From positions 124,001-188,000 of the forward strand of contig JAHHHR010000005.1 of NCBI GenBank assembly GCA_019359245.1: a DNA stretch of 64,000 nt, read 5' to 3'. The translations under genes were made by a program, and so were the position numbers. This DNA is from Nostoc desertorum CM1-VF14. GTDB lineage: Bacteria > Cyanobacteriota > Cyanobacteriia > Cyanobacteriales > Nostocaceae. The notes under the pieces are model-generated. The model had not been told where the DNA came from and searched no databases. It was given only the letters and a program-made list of their open reading frames with translations. Each line of letters begins with the position of its first letter. Position 1 is the stretch's first letter. Of the stretch, positions 50,001-59,187 are shown piece after piece.

Positions 50001-50101
50001 ATTGCCGCCAGTAAGTTTTGTAATTCTTTTTCGGAAAGCTTTGCACCCAAGGTGTACAAGAGCCTTTCGCCTACATGTTCCCCAGAAAGCACGGCTGGCA
50101 T
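47045..50101 (-). CDS. C39-peptidase ABC exporter with cNMP-binding domain
   Basis: 1018 residues, a peptidase-containing exporter. Residues about 15-235: two cyclic-nucleotide-binding-like folds. About 300-430: C39 peptidase with its catalytic residues present (C316 in AADCGSAC, His in GNHFIVVY, Asp in VCDPALG). About 455-740: six-helix membrane domain. About 770-1010: ABC ATPase (GRSGSGKTT, LSGGQRQR, LLLFDEATSHLDSE). It should cut double-glycine leaders and export the product, such as the protein at 43812-44120. A linker at residues ~240-260 (GVGSGELEAGSQ) is encoded by a CCCACTCC-type repeat at 49341-49381. First gene of the locus. Confidence 0.9.
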   Translation of the reverse strand: MPAVLSGEHVGERLLYTLGAKLSEKELQNLLAAMEIVEPPLAKQFWQSAQTNPGIYIILTGKVRLLDSSENLITTFGAWSVFGELTLFPEADFNPYVVRASTSLKLGYFRQDALQTLIDKYPNIRDRLFARAELWDLLLLCRQTSQLPCHTSLVPGMLKALSLFERQYLETGSITTQVSQDSQLWLLYRGQLRHFEGHFLTPGTILAQPKQGDWQVTQPTIAYILKNDHRQTALEYLPELGKWGVGSGELEAGSQEKTSRTPKSKIIPFPQRDQQLQQQPKKSSFYFPSPKVQVGHWWKRLTKSYPFYAQQSAADCGSACLVMIGNYWGKHFSINRLRDMTNVNRSGASLKAMAATAENLGFTTRPVKATLDKLVEQPLPAIVHWEGNHFIVVYEITKKRVIVCDPALGQRSLTKAEFQAGWSGYALLLQPTALLKNTKNESASFWKFFELIKPHYRTLLEVFVASVLIQLFGLVTPVFTQLLLDRVLVQRSVTTLNAIGLGMIIFGLFGVAVNAVRQYLLFHTANRISISLLVGFIKHTFRLPLSYFESRFVGDIVSRIQENQKIQQFLTGQTLSILLDMLTLVVYLALMFSYSWRMSLFVLCTVPPFFILALASTSILRRISREIFNAGAKEQSYLIESLSGIRTVRSLSIEQTVRWRWEELLNDLVKKSFNAQIIGNHLQIISGVIQTFVNTALLWYGATQVINGELTIGQLVAFNMLVGNVLSPFQRLSMLWNQLQEIVISTERINDVLEAEPEEDLETKPRKSLGKLRGHISFHNVTFRYHPESETNVLENLNFEIQPEQMVAVVGRSGSGKTTLSKLILGLYPPTDGKLLIDGCDITSVSLRSLRSQIGVVDQDTFLFGGTIRENIAIAHPNASLEEIIQAAKYAGADDFIQKLPMGYESQIGEGGGMLSGGQRQRLAIARALLGNPRLLLFDEATSHLDSESERIIQNNLKTILQGRTSVIIAHRLSTVRNADLILVLDQGVLVESGTHEELIDKKGHYYYLNQQQLAQVS

Positions 50102-51056
50102 TTTCTAACCTCCAAGACAGAATTTAGTTATTGCTCTAAATTGAAAAAATAAGTATTATTTGATACTTTTATATTTTGCGATAAACCCTAAGCTTCCTGT
50201 AAGGAGAGAGTATTGTTATATAAAAAGTATTTTTATTTGAAAAGCAGCGTCACTTGTTGTAACAGTCCCTCGATATGAGAACCACTAATGTGATGTAAAT
50301 GCTAAAATACTGAGCTACACCTTTGCCTGGCCAAGCTTCTTTGCTTATAAAGCATCAATCCTTGCAGTGCCTTCGGCCGCCACAAGACTCGTGCTTTCAG
50401 TAAGAGGTTGAAGAAGAATTTAGAAGCAAAGCATCTACAGCTTTGTCAAGGTATTAGAATCAATTTAGTAGGGTATGATTCAGCCTACAGCACGTAACCT
50501 CCAGCATTAAAAAGCTGGCTTTGGGCAGGCTACATAAAGATTAAAGAGACGAAAAAAACTATAAAGCACATCATCATTTTTTGAGATTTCACTACTTAAT
50601 GAAAATCTCACTTAAACAATATTGCTTGGTTTGCTTAGAAGCTACTAAACTCAATCTTTTTCAAGTCATGTTTAGTCTCTTTAAACATATACCCTAATAG
50701 CTATGTAAATTTTATTACACCTCCTCTAATAGAATTAGTGCAAGTGGTTAAAATGGTGTTGCAAGAAACATATTTACATAATTAAGTAGGTAGGCGGAAA
50801 AATTTATAACTATGTTATTGCGATCGCCGCAAAGTCAAGCGAGCAATAGAGCTTCAAGCTTTTTAGATTTCGTTACATAGTTAGGTTTATTTGTGCCTAC
50901 CTACTTAGCTTACACTGATTAACTTAAAGTTTGAATGGTCTATGCTTATTTTCCTGTAAATTTTATAAAATCTTACATAAGGCATAGCTCTTAACAAAAA
51001 AAATACAATTCTAAGCCATTAATACATTAAATCTTTAAAAAGATAGACCACATAGT

Positions 51057-51200
51057 ATGGTGCAAGTTAAACAGCACATAATACTTCCAGTTCGCCCATT
51101 TTGTCGCGAGTTACAAACAAAGTCTACTTTTAACAATTTCTCTAGGTCTACAGATTTTAATATGTGCTGTTGTAAGCCAACAGCAAGTAGCTGGGGCTGA
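51057..51200 (+). CDS. possible 47-residue small protein
   Basis: ATG GTG CAA frame giving MVQVKQHIILPVRPFC, then RELQTKSTFNNFSR and NMCCCKPTASSWG. Three adjacent Cys and a basic N-terminal half are unusual for chance, but no Shine-Dalgarno is visible and no family is recognised. It could be a decayed fragment. Confidence 0.2.
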   Translation: MVQVKQHIILPVRPFCRELQTKSTFNNFSRSTDFNMCCCKPTASSWG

Positions 51201-51699
51201 TTAATTTCTTCAGCATAGGCTGAGAGGGCTTTTTTAAATGGTATGCCATAAAAAGTTCCTTTCTAATTGACAGGGCTTTTGCAAAGAATTAAACAATGAT
51301 CAGGTTGTTAGCACTAAAATATAATGCACTAACGCTGTTACAACTTGATTTCTCTCAGTTTCTACAAAGTGTAAAGTTCATAAAAAACCTGCTTTTTCAA
51401 GTCGTTTCTAAGTAATCTGGACAGCAATTAGTTTTATTGGTGATATCTCTGCAAACCTACAAAGCCTATAACACAATATCAACTTGATATTGACATTATT
51501 ATTAATAATTTTATGTATAGTAGCTAAATTGATATCCTCTCACCCCTAAGGCTTCGCCTGTAGGGGGAGATTTCCAAACCTTACGATTTAGGTTTTTGTT
51601 TCTTCTCATTACTGGTTTTTCGCAGATGCCCTTTGGACTGACTTATGCTCATTAGGTCTTACACTCGCTCTACAGACTCCAACGGTCCCACCGCCAAAA

Positions 51700-51777
51700 T
51701 AATTAAAGTCAGTGAAGGAGTTACCCCCTCCACTGCTCTCCAAAACAGAACGTGATAGTTTCTCATCATTCCGCTCC
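51700..51777 (-). mobile_element. group II intron 3' end relic, second copy
   Basis: The minus strand from 51777 reads GAGCGGAATGATGA, a GAAA loop, then CTATCACGTTCTG and TTTT. This is a domain V hairpin (AGC triad, GAAA tetraloop, G-U rich lower stem) with one mismatch next to the loop. A domain VI-like hairpin follows (GTGGAGGGGGTAACTCC, then TTCACTGAC). No intron ORF nearby. Confidence 0.6.
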
Positions 51778-51781
51778 TGAG

Positions 51782-51973
51782 TAAAACGGCTGTTGTCATC
51801 AGAACATATATTGCACTGTTAAACCGATTTAACATCGCTTCTGCTACTTCTGGTTCGCCGTTAACAGTTGCTAACTTTTCCCGTACATGACGGTCTATTG
51901 GTCATTTTGCCAACCTCAAAATCTCGGTGAATAATTTTTGGTAATCAGATGCCCCATCCTGTGCGTTTTTCAT
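51782..51973 (-). pseudogene. decayed small protein with PEVAEA motif
   Basis: Reads MKNAQDGASDYQKLFTEIL, then a stop (51902), then in the same frame REKLATVNGEPEVAEAMLNR. A related stretch (QPEVAEALLNNLSRAIEDL) is encoded at 60507-60600. So it is a fragment of a small Nostoc family of unknown function, broken by a stop and by the intron relic. Confidence 0.45.
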
Positions 51974-52076
51974 TCCCCAGACTGTAGTTTTTTGGAAGAA
52001 GGCATTGGCGATCGCCTAATAATCAAATAGCACTCTTCAGGAAAGCCAGGAAAGTGCAGGCTTCTCATGTGTATTT

Positions 52077-52173
52077 GGGGAGGATAAGGGTTGCCGTTGG
52101 CAACCTTTGTCCTCCCCTTCCTTATAATGATTATAATTCCCGCTTACTGTATATTTTATTTCTTGGAAGTCCC
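52077..52173 (-). repeat. MITE-like repeat with hairpin, copy 2
   Basis: Reverse-oriented relative of 1637-1731: GGGACTTCCAAGAAATAAAA at the right end, ATACAGT, AATTATAATCATTATAAGG, then a 19-bp stem (52077-52095 with 52099-52117, two G-U pairs, loop GTT) with the shared GCCAACGGC tip. Stem arms differ from copy 1 by paired changes. Confidence 0.7.
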
Positions 52174-52202
52174 TTACTGAATTGGTATTCTAGTAGGGAA
52201 TA

Positions 52203-52841
52203 TTATGTTCCCGGACGAGAGCGAATACGATCGGGTATATGATGGCGATCGCCTAATATTTCCAACAAAGGGCCATTAACATCAAACTTAACCATACTTA
52301 CCGACGCGACCAAAATATTCACCCGATAGCGATAGCGTCCCAAATCAATCCCCAGTAAACTGCAAAGCATAATCCGAATCGTGGCTTTATGGGAAACTAC
52401 TAAAACATTACCTTGGGTATGTTTTTCTTGAATTTCAGCAATTACAGGCATAGAACGGTTAGCAATATCTACCGCAGTTTCTCCACCTAGGGGTGCATTC
52501 CAAGCGGGTTCTGTCAACCATTTTACATAGTTTTCTGCGTAATTCTCTTGGGCAAACGATTTACTCTTCCTTTCCCATTCGCCGTAACTACCTTCTCTAA
52601 GTCCGTCACGTAACTGCATATCCATACCGATAGCCTCACAAAATGGCTTGGCAGTTGCAATTGTGCGCTTCATCGGGCTAACATAAACAGCCTCCCACTT
52701 CAATTTTTGATAAACATCGGCAAAACCGGATGCCATCTGCATCCCTTCAGAAGTTAACTCCGCATCAGTTTCACCGCAGAAATTACCACTTTGACTAAAA
52801 GTAGTTTCTCCATGTCGCAATAAATACAAATTGAGTGTCAT
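52203..52841 (-). CDS. histidine phosphatase family protein
   Basis: 212 residues from the ATG at 52841 (MTLNLYLLRHGETTFS); the longer frame adds 30 non-family residues. Catalytic RHG motif at residues 9-11, second region AVYVSPMKRTIATAKPF near 55, acid/base region GLREGSYGEWE near 84, and the second His in VVSHKATIRIMLCSLLGIDLG near 152. A phosphoglycerate-mutase-like enzyme that removes phosphate from a small molecule; the substrate (sugar phosphate or alpha-ribazole phosphate) cannot be told. Confidence 0.85.
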   Translation of the reverse strand: MTLNLYLLRHGETTFSQSGNFCGETDAELTSEGMQMASGFADVYQKLKWEAVYVSPMKRTIATAKPFCEAIGMDMQLRDGLREGSYGEWERKSKSFAQENYAENYVKWLTEPAWNAPLGGETAVDIANRSMPVIAEIQEKHTQGNVLVVSHKATIRIMLCSLLGIDLGRYRYRVNILVASVSMVKFDVNGPLLEILGDRHHIPDRIRSRPGT

Positions 52842-53099
52842 AGCTCGTATCGCAATTGGGATAAAGGAGTGCAAAAACAAAATACCATCATTCTCGCAAT
52901 CGAGTATGTGACAACAGGACAAAGTAATCAACCAAAAAAGTCAATCAACCACAAACTTTTGAAATCAAAGACAAAAGTAGCGGTTTCAGCTAGTACCGCT
53001 AGGCGGAAGTCAAAAATAAAAAGTCAAAAATTTTATGGAATAACCTCTTCAGGGCTTTTCGATGGTCTGCTTATTTACGCTGTGCTGTACTAGTACTCG

Positions 53100-53372
53100 T
53101 GCGCCTACAGTCTGCAATAGCGCATCCATTGCTAAAGCATCAGGGGTAGTGGGCAAGATTAATAAATTACATTCATCAGCGAGTGCTTCTAAATCTTCGT
53201 GGCTTGGTCTAGCTGCTATGCCAATGGCCACATGATCAAAATTACGGCTGTGCATAGGAGCTTGTAGTAAATCCACGACTTTAAAGGGTAATACTCCTCG
53301 CTTTGCCTATCCCGTAACACTGTGGCTTGAATCGCCATCAACTAGTAGTCTGTTGTTCACGTCAATTATCAG
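53100..53372 (-). pseudogene. ParA-family ATPase remnant
   Basis: Reads LIIDVNNRLLVDGDSSHSVTG-stop (first pieces), then AKRGVLPFKVVDLLQAPM, NFDHVAIGIAARPSHEDLEAL and LILPTTPDALAMDALLQTV. This is the middle of a ParA/MinD-like protein. The Walker A N-terminus is missing, the Trp of TGW is TAG, and after DALLQTV the frame runs into unrelated residues. A relic, probably of plasmid or integrated-element origin. Confidence 0.75.
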
Positions 53373-53742
53373 CGAACCCTTATCTTTTGTCTAAAGTCCA
53401 AATCTGAATAATTTCAGTAATTTTACTATTCTTTTAAAGTTTTAACTAAATTAATATCATTATAAATTTATTAATGATACAAGTTAAACCATAATTAACT
53501 TTTTATATTTTTATTATAAACATTTCAATATATAGCTTTTCCGCTGAATTTCTCTAGTAATAAACAAAATAATCATAAATATTTCGTTTGGATCAACTAT
53601 ACCTTAATATTCTGAAACTTTTCTAACAGACTTGTATTGAAACTTTAGCATAAAAGAGCTTTAAAATCATAATTATTTAATGAAAAATTGAATGTTTTTA
53701 GGTAAGTATCAGTGTTTAAAAACACGATATTTTATTAAATGA
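53373..53742. other. very AT-rich spacer
   Basis: Probable promoter region of the large histidine kinase gene. No repeat or gene recognised. Confidence 0.4.
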
Positions 53743-56700
53743 ATGGACGAATCTATAAAAACCGAGCAGGTAATTGATGTATCTATGGATAACTCATATA
53801 AATGTCAACAAGCTGAAATTGAAGATATAATCAGCCATCAAATCTCCAACTGTATTCCTCTTTTGAGAAAAATCTCAGAAAGCTCTGTAGAAATAGCAAA
53901 TCCATCTCTAGCTATCGCGCTTAAGGAAGAGGCAGCAGAATTAAAAAAAGTACTAAATCAACTAAATAATCAAATTGTAAAACGTCAAAAATTTGCTTCA
54001 AAATTTTGCCAAAAACTCTCAGATAATCAAAGGACTTCTCAATCTACTAATGAGCTATATTTTCGGATTGATGCTGATGCCAATATCCTAGATTATCAAT
54101 TACAAAATCCGCAAATAATAAATAACTTAGCAGAAATAGCTATAGGTAAAAATTTCCTAGACTATTTACCATTTAGTATAAAAAATCGTTACCAAGAAGC
54201 CATTATCCAAGTACTAACAAGTAAGTCCTTAGTAAAACTTGAATATTTTATAATCGAAGAAAATAGCAATTTTGAAGCCAGATTATTACCATTAGCAGAG
54301 CAACAAATAATAATTTTTTTATCCGAAAAAAAGCAAGTAGCATTAGCAAATAATAGTATTGACTTTCAAAAAATTGTAGAAAATAGTAATAACATTATTT
54401 TTGCGCTGACAATTGAGGGAATATTTTCTTATGTTTCTCCTAACTGGACTGAAATCTTAGGGCATGAGGTTGAAGAGCTTATAGGAAAACCATTTGCTCC
54501 TTTCATGCATCCCGATGATTTACCAATCTGTGCAGATTATTTTGAAAGAGTTTTGACAACAGGTCAAAAGCAAGATGCAATTGAATATCGGATAAAACAT
54601 AAAAATGGCAGTTGGCAATGGCATACAAGCAACTCATCAGCCATAAAAGATGCCAATGGAAATTTTTTATATTTTGTTGGTATTTGCCATGATACAAGCG
54701 ATCGCAAACACGCACAAGACGAACTAGCGCAGCGATCGCAATTAGCGAATTTTCGTGCCGATGTAGATGCTGCTCTTGCTCAGAGTCAAACGTTAGAGTA
54801 TATGATGCGTCGCTGCACCGAAGCGTTAGTCGAACATATAAATGCAGCCTTTGCTCGCATCTGGATACTGAACAAACAGGAAAATGTCCTAGAGTTGCAA
54901 GCCAGTTCTGGAATGTACACCCATATTGACGGGCCTCATAGACGGGTGCCAGTTGGTCAATTCAAAATTGGTTTGATTGCCCAAGAAGGCAAACCCCATT
55001 TGACTAATTCTGTACTAACAGATCCCCGCGTAAGCAATCAAGAGTGGGCAAAGCGTGAGGGTATGGTTGCTTTCGCTGGCTATCCTCTAATTATTGAAGG
55101 TGAGACTGTAGGCGTTATTGCGATGTTTTCTTGTCAAATTATGACGGAATCTGTTTTTAATGCGCTAGAATTTGCCGCCCAAGAAATTGCTATCGGTATC
55201 AAGCGCAAACAAGCAGAAATTGCACTCAGAGAAAGTGAGTCCCGTTTTCGTCATCTTGTAGAAACTACCAATGATGGAGTGTGGGAGTTAGACCAAAAAG
55301 GCGTTTACACTTACGTGAGCCAAAAAATTGCTGACATTTTAGGGTATGAGCCAGAGGAAGTTTTAGGCAAAACTCCTTTTGAGTTGATGCCACCAGTAGA
55401 AGTAAACCGAGTACAAAAGATTTTTCAAGTTCTAACCAACTCCAAACAGCCTCTAATTAATTTTGAAAATAAGACCCTTCATAAAAACGGACAACTGCTT
55501 GTTCTAGAAACTAATGGAGTTCCCTTCTTTGATACATCCGGCAATTACCTGGGCTATCGCGGCGTTTATCAAGATATCACTGAGCGCAAACAAGCAGAGG
55601 AAGCAATGCAAGCTCTAGTAGCTGGAACGGCAGCAGTCACAGGCGAAGAATTTTTTCCTGTCTTGGTGCGTCACTTGGCAAATGCTTTGGGAGTCTGCTA
55701 CGTCATACTAGCAGAGCGAATCACTGGAGACTCCGGTAAGGCTAGAGTTTTATCATTTTGGGCAGGTGACAAGCTTTCAGAAACATTCGTCGAGTATGCC
55801 TTAGCTAATACTCCTTGCGAAGTCGTGTTAAAGGAGGGAATGCGTTCTTACCCTTGTAATGTACAGCAATTTTTCCCTCAAGCCAAGGATTTAGTGGTAT
55901 TAGAAGCAGAAAGTTATTTGGGAACGCCTCTTGTCGATACATTTGGTACGCCCATAGGGCATCTTTGTGTATTAGATACCAAACCGATATTACAAGAGGA
56001 ACGCGCCAAAGCTATTCTCAGCATCTTTGCAGCACGAGCCACAGCAGAACTACAGCGCCAGTGTACAGAAACCGCCCTCCGCACATCAGAGGCTAAATAT
56101 AGAGCTATTGCTCAACGAGAAGCACTGCTTAACTGTCTTTCTAGCCAAATTCGAGCTTCTTTGGAACTCAATTACATTTTAGAAACCGCAGTACAAGAAA
56201 TCCACAACTTATTTCAGATTGATTACTGCGCTTTCTTTTGGTATCGGCAAAACGCTGATGTACCTTACTGGGAATGTGTATATGAAGTAGAACATTCTAT
56301 TTTACCCAGTCTGCTAACAGCCCAAGCAATTCATCCAGGATTTGAAATAATTGCAGCAAAAACCTTAAACAGAGAAATCATCCGCATCGATGATCTTAAA
56401 ATTGATGGCGATGCCTGCGGCGGGCTACGCCTACGCACGATGCAGCAATTTTTAAATGATTTCGGCTTCACGGCTTTTATGTCTTTGCCTGTACACACTC
56501 AATCTGGTGAGATTGGCGCTTTAATCTGTGGTTACTGTAATGGCTTGCGACCTTGGCAAGAAACTGAAGTAGAATTGCTACAAGCAGTGACAGTTCAATT
56601 AGCGATCGCTATTGACCAAGCGAAACTTTACACACATAGTCGCCTTGTTGCCCAAACTGCCCAAGAAAAAGCACAGCAGCTAGAAAAGGTTTTGCTAGAA

Positions 56701-57552
56701 CTTCAACAAACCCAGGCTCAACTCATTCAAACTGAAAAAATGTCCAGCCTGGGGCAATTAGTAGCGGGTATTGCTCACGAAATTAATAATCCCACCAATT
56801 TTATCTATGGAAATATCAAGCACACCAGTGAATATGTCACAGATTTGCTGCACTTGGTAGAAATGTTTCAAGAACATCACTCTCCACTATCACCAGAGAT
56901 TGAAACGCAAATCCAAGAAATTGATTTAGATTTTCTCTACCAAGATTTACCCAAAGTTTTAGATTCAATGAAAGCCGGCGCTGAACGCATTCGGCAAATT
57001 GTCCTATCTTTACGCAATTTCTCCCGTTTAGATGAAGACACTACAAAGCGAGTGGATATTCACGAAGGCATTAATAGCACTTTACTGCTACTGCGAAGTC
57101 GCCTGAAAAGTAAACCACAACGTCCCGAAATCAAAATTATTCAGGAATATGGCAACCTGCCACAGATATTATGTAATGCTGGACAGATGAATCAGGTGTT
57201 TATGAATCTGTTGACTAATGCCATTGATGCTCTGGAAGAGGGATTAGAGACTAAGGATTCGGAACTGGGAAAAGAGCATTCAAAATCCTCAATCCTCAAA
57301 ATTTGCATTCATACCCAAGTTCAACAAGATGAGTGCACAATTAGCATTGCTGACAATGGTTCAGGAATGACCGATAAAGTACGTAATCATATATTTGACC
57401 CCTTTTTTACTACCAAACCTGTGGGTAAAGGCATTGGTATGGGGCTATCAATTAGCTACCAGATAGTCGTCAAAAATCATCGGGGGCAACTTGAGTGTAT
57501 CTCAGCACCAGGAGCAGGAGCTGAGTTTATAATTACGATTCCAATACAATAA
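53743..57552 (+). CDS. multi-PAS/GAF sensor histidine kinase
   Basis: 1269 residues, no membrane span. Order: helical N-terminus with a worn PAS (~115-200), PAS+PAC (~208-330, FSYVSPNWTEILGHEVEEL ... DTSDRKHAQDEL), GAF (~345-495), PAS+PAC (~500-625, GVYTYVSQKIADILGYEPEE), two GAF domains (~630-785, ~800-960), a coiled coil, then the HisKA box GIAHEINNPTNF with phospho-acceptor H1012. The ATPase domain has N box MNLLTNAIDALEEG, G1 DNGSGM, F FDPFFTTKP and G2 GIGMGLSIS. No receiver domain, so a response regulator must be elsewhere. The GAF parts lack an obvious bilin-binding Cys-His pair. Signal unknown, likely redox, light or a small ligand. Confidence 0.9.
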   Translation: MDESIKTEQVIDVSMDNSYKCQQAEIEDIISHQISNCIPLLRKISESSVEIANPSLAIALKEEAAELKKVLNQLNNQIVKRQKFASKFCQKLSDNQRTSQSTNELYFRIDADANILDYQLQNPQIINNLAEIAIGKNFLDYLPFSIKNRYQEAIIQVLTSKSLVKLEYFIIEENSNFEARLLPLAEQQIIIFLSEKKQVALANNSIDFQKIVENSNNIIFALTIEGIFSYVSPNWTEILGHEVEELIGKPFAPFMHPDDLPICADYFERVLTTGQKQDAIEYRIKHKNGSWQWHTSNSSAIKDANGNFLYFVGICHDTSDRKHAQDELAQRSQLANFRADVDAALAQSQTLEYMMRRCTEALVEHINAAFARIWILNKQENVLELQASSGMYTHIDGPHRRVPVGQFKIGLIAQEGKPHLTNSVLTDPRVSNQEWAKREGMVAFAGYPLIIEGETVGVIAMFSCQIMTESVFNALEFAAQEIAIGIKRKQAEIALRESESRFRHLVETTNDGVWELDQKGVYTYVSQKIADILGYEPEEVLGKTPFELMPPVEVNRVQKIFQVLTNSKQPLINFENKTLHKNGQLLVLETNGVPFFDTSGNYLGYRGVYQDITERKQAEEAMQALVAGTAAVTGEEFFPVLVRHLANALGVCYVILAERITGDSGKARVLSFWAGDKLSETFVEYALANTPCEVVLKEGMRSYPCNVQQFFPQAKDLVVLEAESYLGTPLVDTFGTPIGHLCVLDTKPILQEERAKAILSIFAARATAELQRQCTETALRTSEAKYRAIAQREALLNCLSSQIRASLELNYILETAVQEIHNLFQIDYCAFFWYRQNADVPYWECVYEVEHSILPSLLTAQAIHPGFEIIAAKTLNREIIRIDDLKIDGDACGGLRLRTMQQFLNDFGFTAFMSLPVHTQSGEIGALICGYCNGLRPWQETEVELLQAVTVQLAIAIDQAKLYTHSRLVAQTAQEKAQQLEKVLLELQQTQAQLIQTEKMSSLGQLVAGIAHEINNPTNFIYGNIKHTSEYVTDLLHLVEMFQEHHSPLSPEIETQIQEIDLDFLYQDLPKVLDSMKAGAERIRQIVLSLRNFSRLDEDTTKRVDIHEGINSTLLLLRSRLKSKPQRPEIKIIQEYGNLPQILCNAGQMNQVFMNLLTNAIDALEEGLETKDSELGKEHSKSSILKICIHTQVQQDECTISIADNGSGMTDKVRNHIFDPFFTTKPVGKGIGMGLSISYQIVVKNHRGQLECISAPGAGAEFIITIPIQ

Positions 57553-57674
57553 AAAAATTGGAAACAGGATTACGAAATTTGGGTTAAACCTATGACGGCT
57601 CAAAGGAGTCTCAAGAGTTTATCCGAACCGTATTGATATCAGTATAGTAAGCGCAAGAAGAGGGATTGTTACAA

Positions 57675-57705
57675 AAGAGCTTGGTCATCTCATAACCAAG
57701 CTCTT
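57675..57705. terminator. bidirectional terminator
   Basis: An 11-bp perfect stem (AAGAGCTTGGT / ACCAAGCTCTT) with a 9-base loop and TTTT on the minus-strand side. It lies between the convergent kinase and Hsp20 genes. Confidence 0.75.
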
Positions 57706-57753
57706 AGCTATCTCAATCAATTATTGGAAGTAGATTAGTTTCATCACAACCAA

Positions 57754-58206
57754 TTAGCCAGCAGGCTGTTCTAAATTAACCTTGACAACTTTGTTCTTTT
57801 CTTGCTCAGTTTTGGGCAGTGTCAAATTCAAAATGCCATCTTTATAATCTGCGGTAACGTTAGTATTTTGAATCCGAGCCGATAGAGGAATTACGCGTTG
57901 AAATTTACCATACTGAAACTCACTCCTAGTAACACCTTTTTCCTCAGTTTGAGTTTGGGACTTGCGCTCACCACTAATGTGAACAGCGTCTTGGGTGACT
58001 TGAATATCTAAGTCTTTAGCTTCCAGTCCTGGCAGTTCTAGCTTGAGATGAATTGCATCATCAGTTTCGTGCAACTCAGCAGCAGGAACTCTGATAAAGC
58101 CTTTTTCAAACCGTGCAGATGGTACTCTGGTATCTCCAAGTAAGCCGTTGATGTGACGTTCTAAAGCGTTCAATTCTTGCCAGGGGTTGTAACGAACTAG
58201 TACCAT
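57754..58206 (-). CDS. hspA: Hsp20 small heat-shock protein
   Basis: 150 residues from the ATG at 58206 (MVLVRYNPWQEL, the usual cyanobacterial N-terminus, with AGAAAGAG upstream). Alpha-crystallin domain about 45-140: PAAELHETDDAIHLKLELPG, VTQDAVHISGERKS, and the FQRVIPLSARIQ and GILNLTLPK strands. It holds unfolding proteins in large oligomers during heat stress. Clear CIRCE operators (TTAGCACTC...GAGTGCTAA) are not visible upstream. Monocistronic. Confidence 0.92.
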   Translation of the reverse strand: MVLVRYNPWQELNALERHINGLLGDTRVPSARFEKGFIRVPAAELHETDDAIHLKLELPGLEAKDLDIQVTQDAVHISGERKSQTQTEEKGVTRSEFQYGKFQRVIPLSARIQNTNVTADYKDGILNLTLPKTEQEKNKVVKVNLEQPAG

Positions 58207-58497
58207 AACTCTTTCTCGCATTAATGTTTAGTCGTTTTTGCACTTGCATTTGTGCTGATGTATTTATAATACGTATGCTTATAATTTCTGTGAATTCGGT
58301 TATTATCACCAAATAATTGATGATTGCCGCACCAAATTAGGTAGTAAAAACAATTACGGTTTACTCTAATTTATCGGTTCGGAAACCCGAATAGAAATAT
58401 TAATATTAATAATAATCAACTACTAATCTGCCCTTGAAAATAGCTATGAGTAGCTCATCTGAAACCTCCCTGGAAATTCCTGCCAGAATCCAAGCGG

Positions 58498-59187
58498 TTA
58501 GCGCTCAAAGGATGTTAATTGATATTCAATCCGGACTTGCTTAACGTCAATTTGCTCAGATTCTAAAAACACGAATTTTTCTACTTGCTGTAATCCCAAA
58601 TTTTCAAACTGTTTGAGTTCCGAGTCTGATAATGGCCAAGGTGGGCCAGAGGGTTCAACTTCTGTATCTCGAACACGAGTAATCAGCAAAAGTGTGCCAC
58701 CGGGAGCAACAATTGAGGCAACACAGGAGATAACCCAAGAACGCACATTCAACGGCAAAGCTTGAATATTACGACATTCAAAAACAAAGTCAAAAGCTTG
58801 ATGCCATTGTGAGGGAATTGCTAACAAATCTGCAACTATATAGTTGACAGCCGAATTGGGAAATCGCTCTTGACACCAAGCGATCGCTGTGGGAGAAATA
58901 TCAAAAGCAGTTACCTCAAATCCTAAATGAGCTAAAGCTTCGGCATCATCTCCCAAACCACAACCAATAACTAGCGCCTTTTGTCCAGAAGTGAAGGGTT
59001 GATGACTTGTCAACCAATCTTGTAGATAAGGGTGAGAAGTTAACTTTGCCCAAGGAATTTTTGCTGTATCACCTTTAGCTTCGGCATATAAAACTTCAAA
59101 CCATGCCGATGGCTCTGAACTTTGTAAAGCTTTGGTAGCTAACTGTTTAACATAAAATCTTAAATCTTCAGGTTGTTGTTCAAACAT
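58498..59187 (-). CDS. class I SAM-dependent methyltransferase (TPMT-like)
   Basis: 229 residues from the ATG at 59187 (MFEQQPEDLRFYVKQ). SAM motif I ALVIGCGLGDDAEALAHLG near residue 75, acidic motif FEVTAFDISPTAIAWC, and motif IV region FDFVFECRNIQALP. The pattern is that of thiopurine-methyltransferase-like small-molecule enzymes in cyanobacteria. Acceptor unknown. The 318 bp upstream include a GTTGGCGTTGGCGTAGCCCG repeat and nothing else recognised. Confidence 0.8.
   Translation of the reverse strand: MFEQQPEDLRFYVKQLATKALQSSEPSAWFEVLYAEAKGDTAKIPWAKLTSHPYLQDWLTSHQPFTSGQKALVIGCGLGDDAEALAHLGFEVTAFDISPTAIAWCQERFPNSAVNYIVADLLAIPSQWHQAFDFVFECRNIQALPLNVRSWVISCVASIVAPGGTLLLITRVRDTEVEPSGPPWPLSDSELKQFENLGLQQVEKFVFLESEQIDVKQVRIEYQLTSFER

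Larger units (their letters stand above)
50102..52202. other. 2.1-kb gene-poor region upstream of the exporter
   Basis: AT-rich DNA holding the exporter promoter, one possible 47-codon ORF (51057), a group II intron relic (51.7 kb), a decayed DUF-like fragment (51.8-51.97 kb) and a hairpin repeat (52.08-52.17 kb). Nothing else with coding character. Confidence 0.55.

Noticed and set aside
58207..58497. CIRCE operator before the Hsp20 gene
   Set aside because: No TTAGCACTC/GAGTGCTAA inverted repeat was seen.
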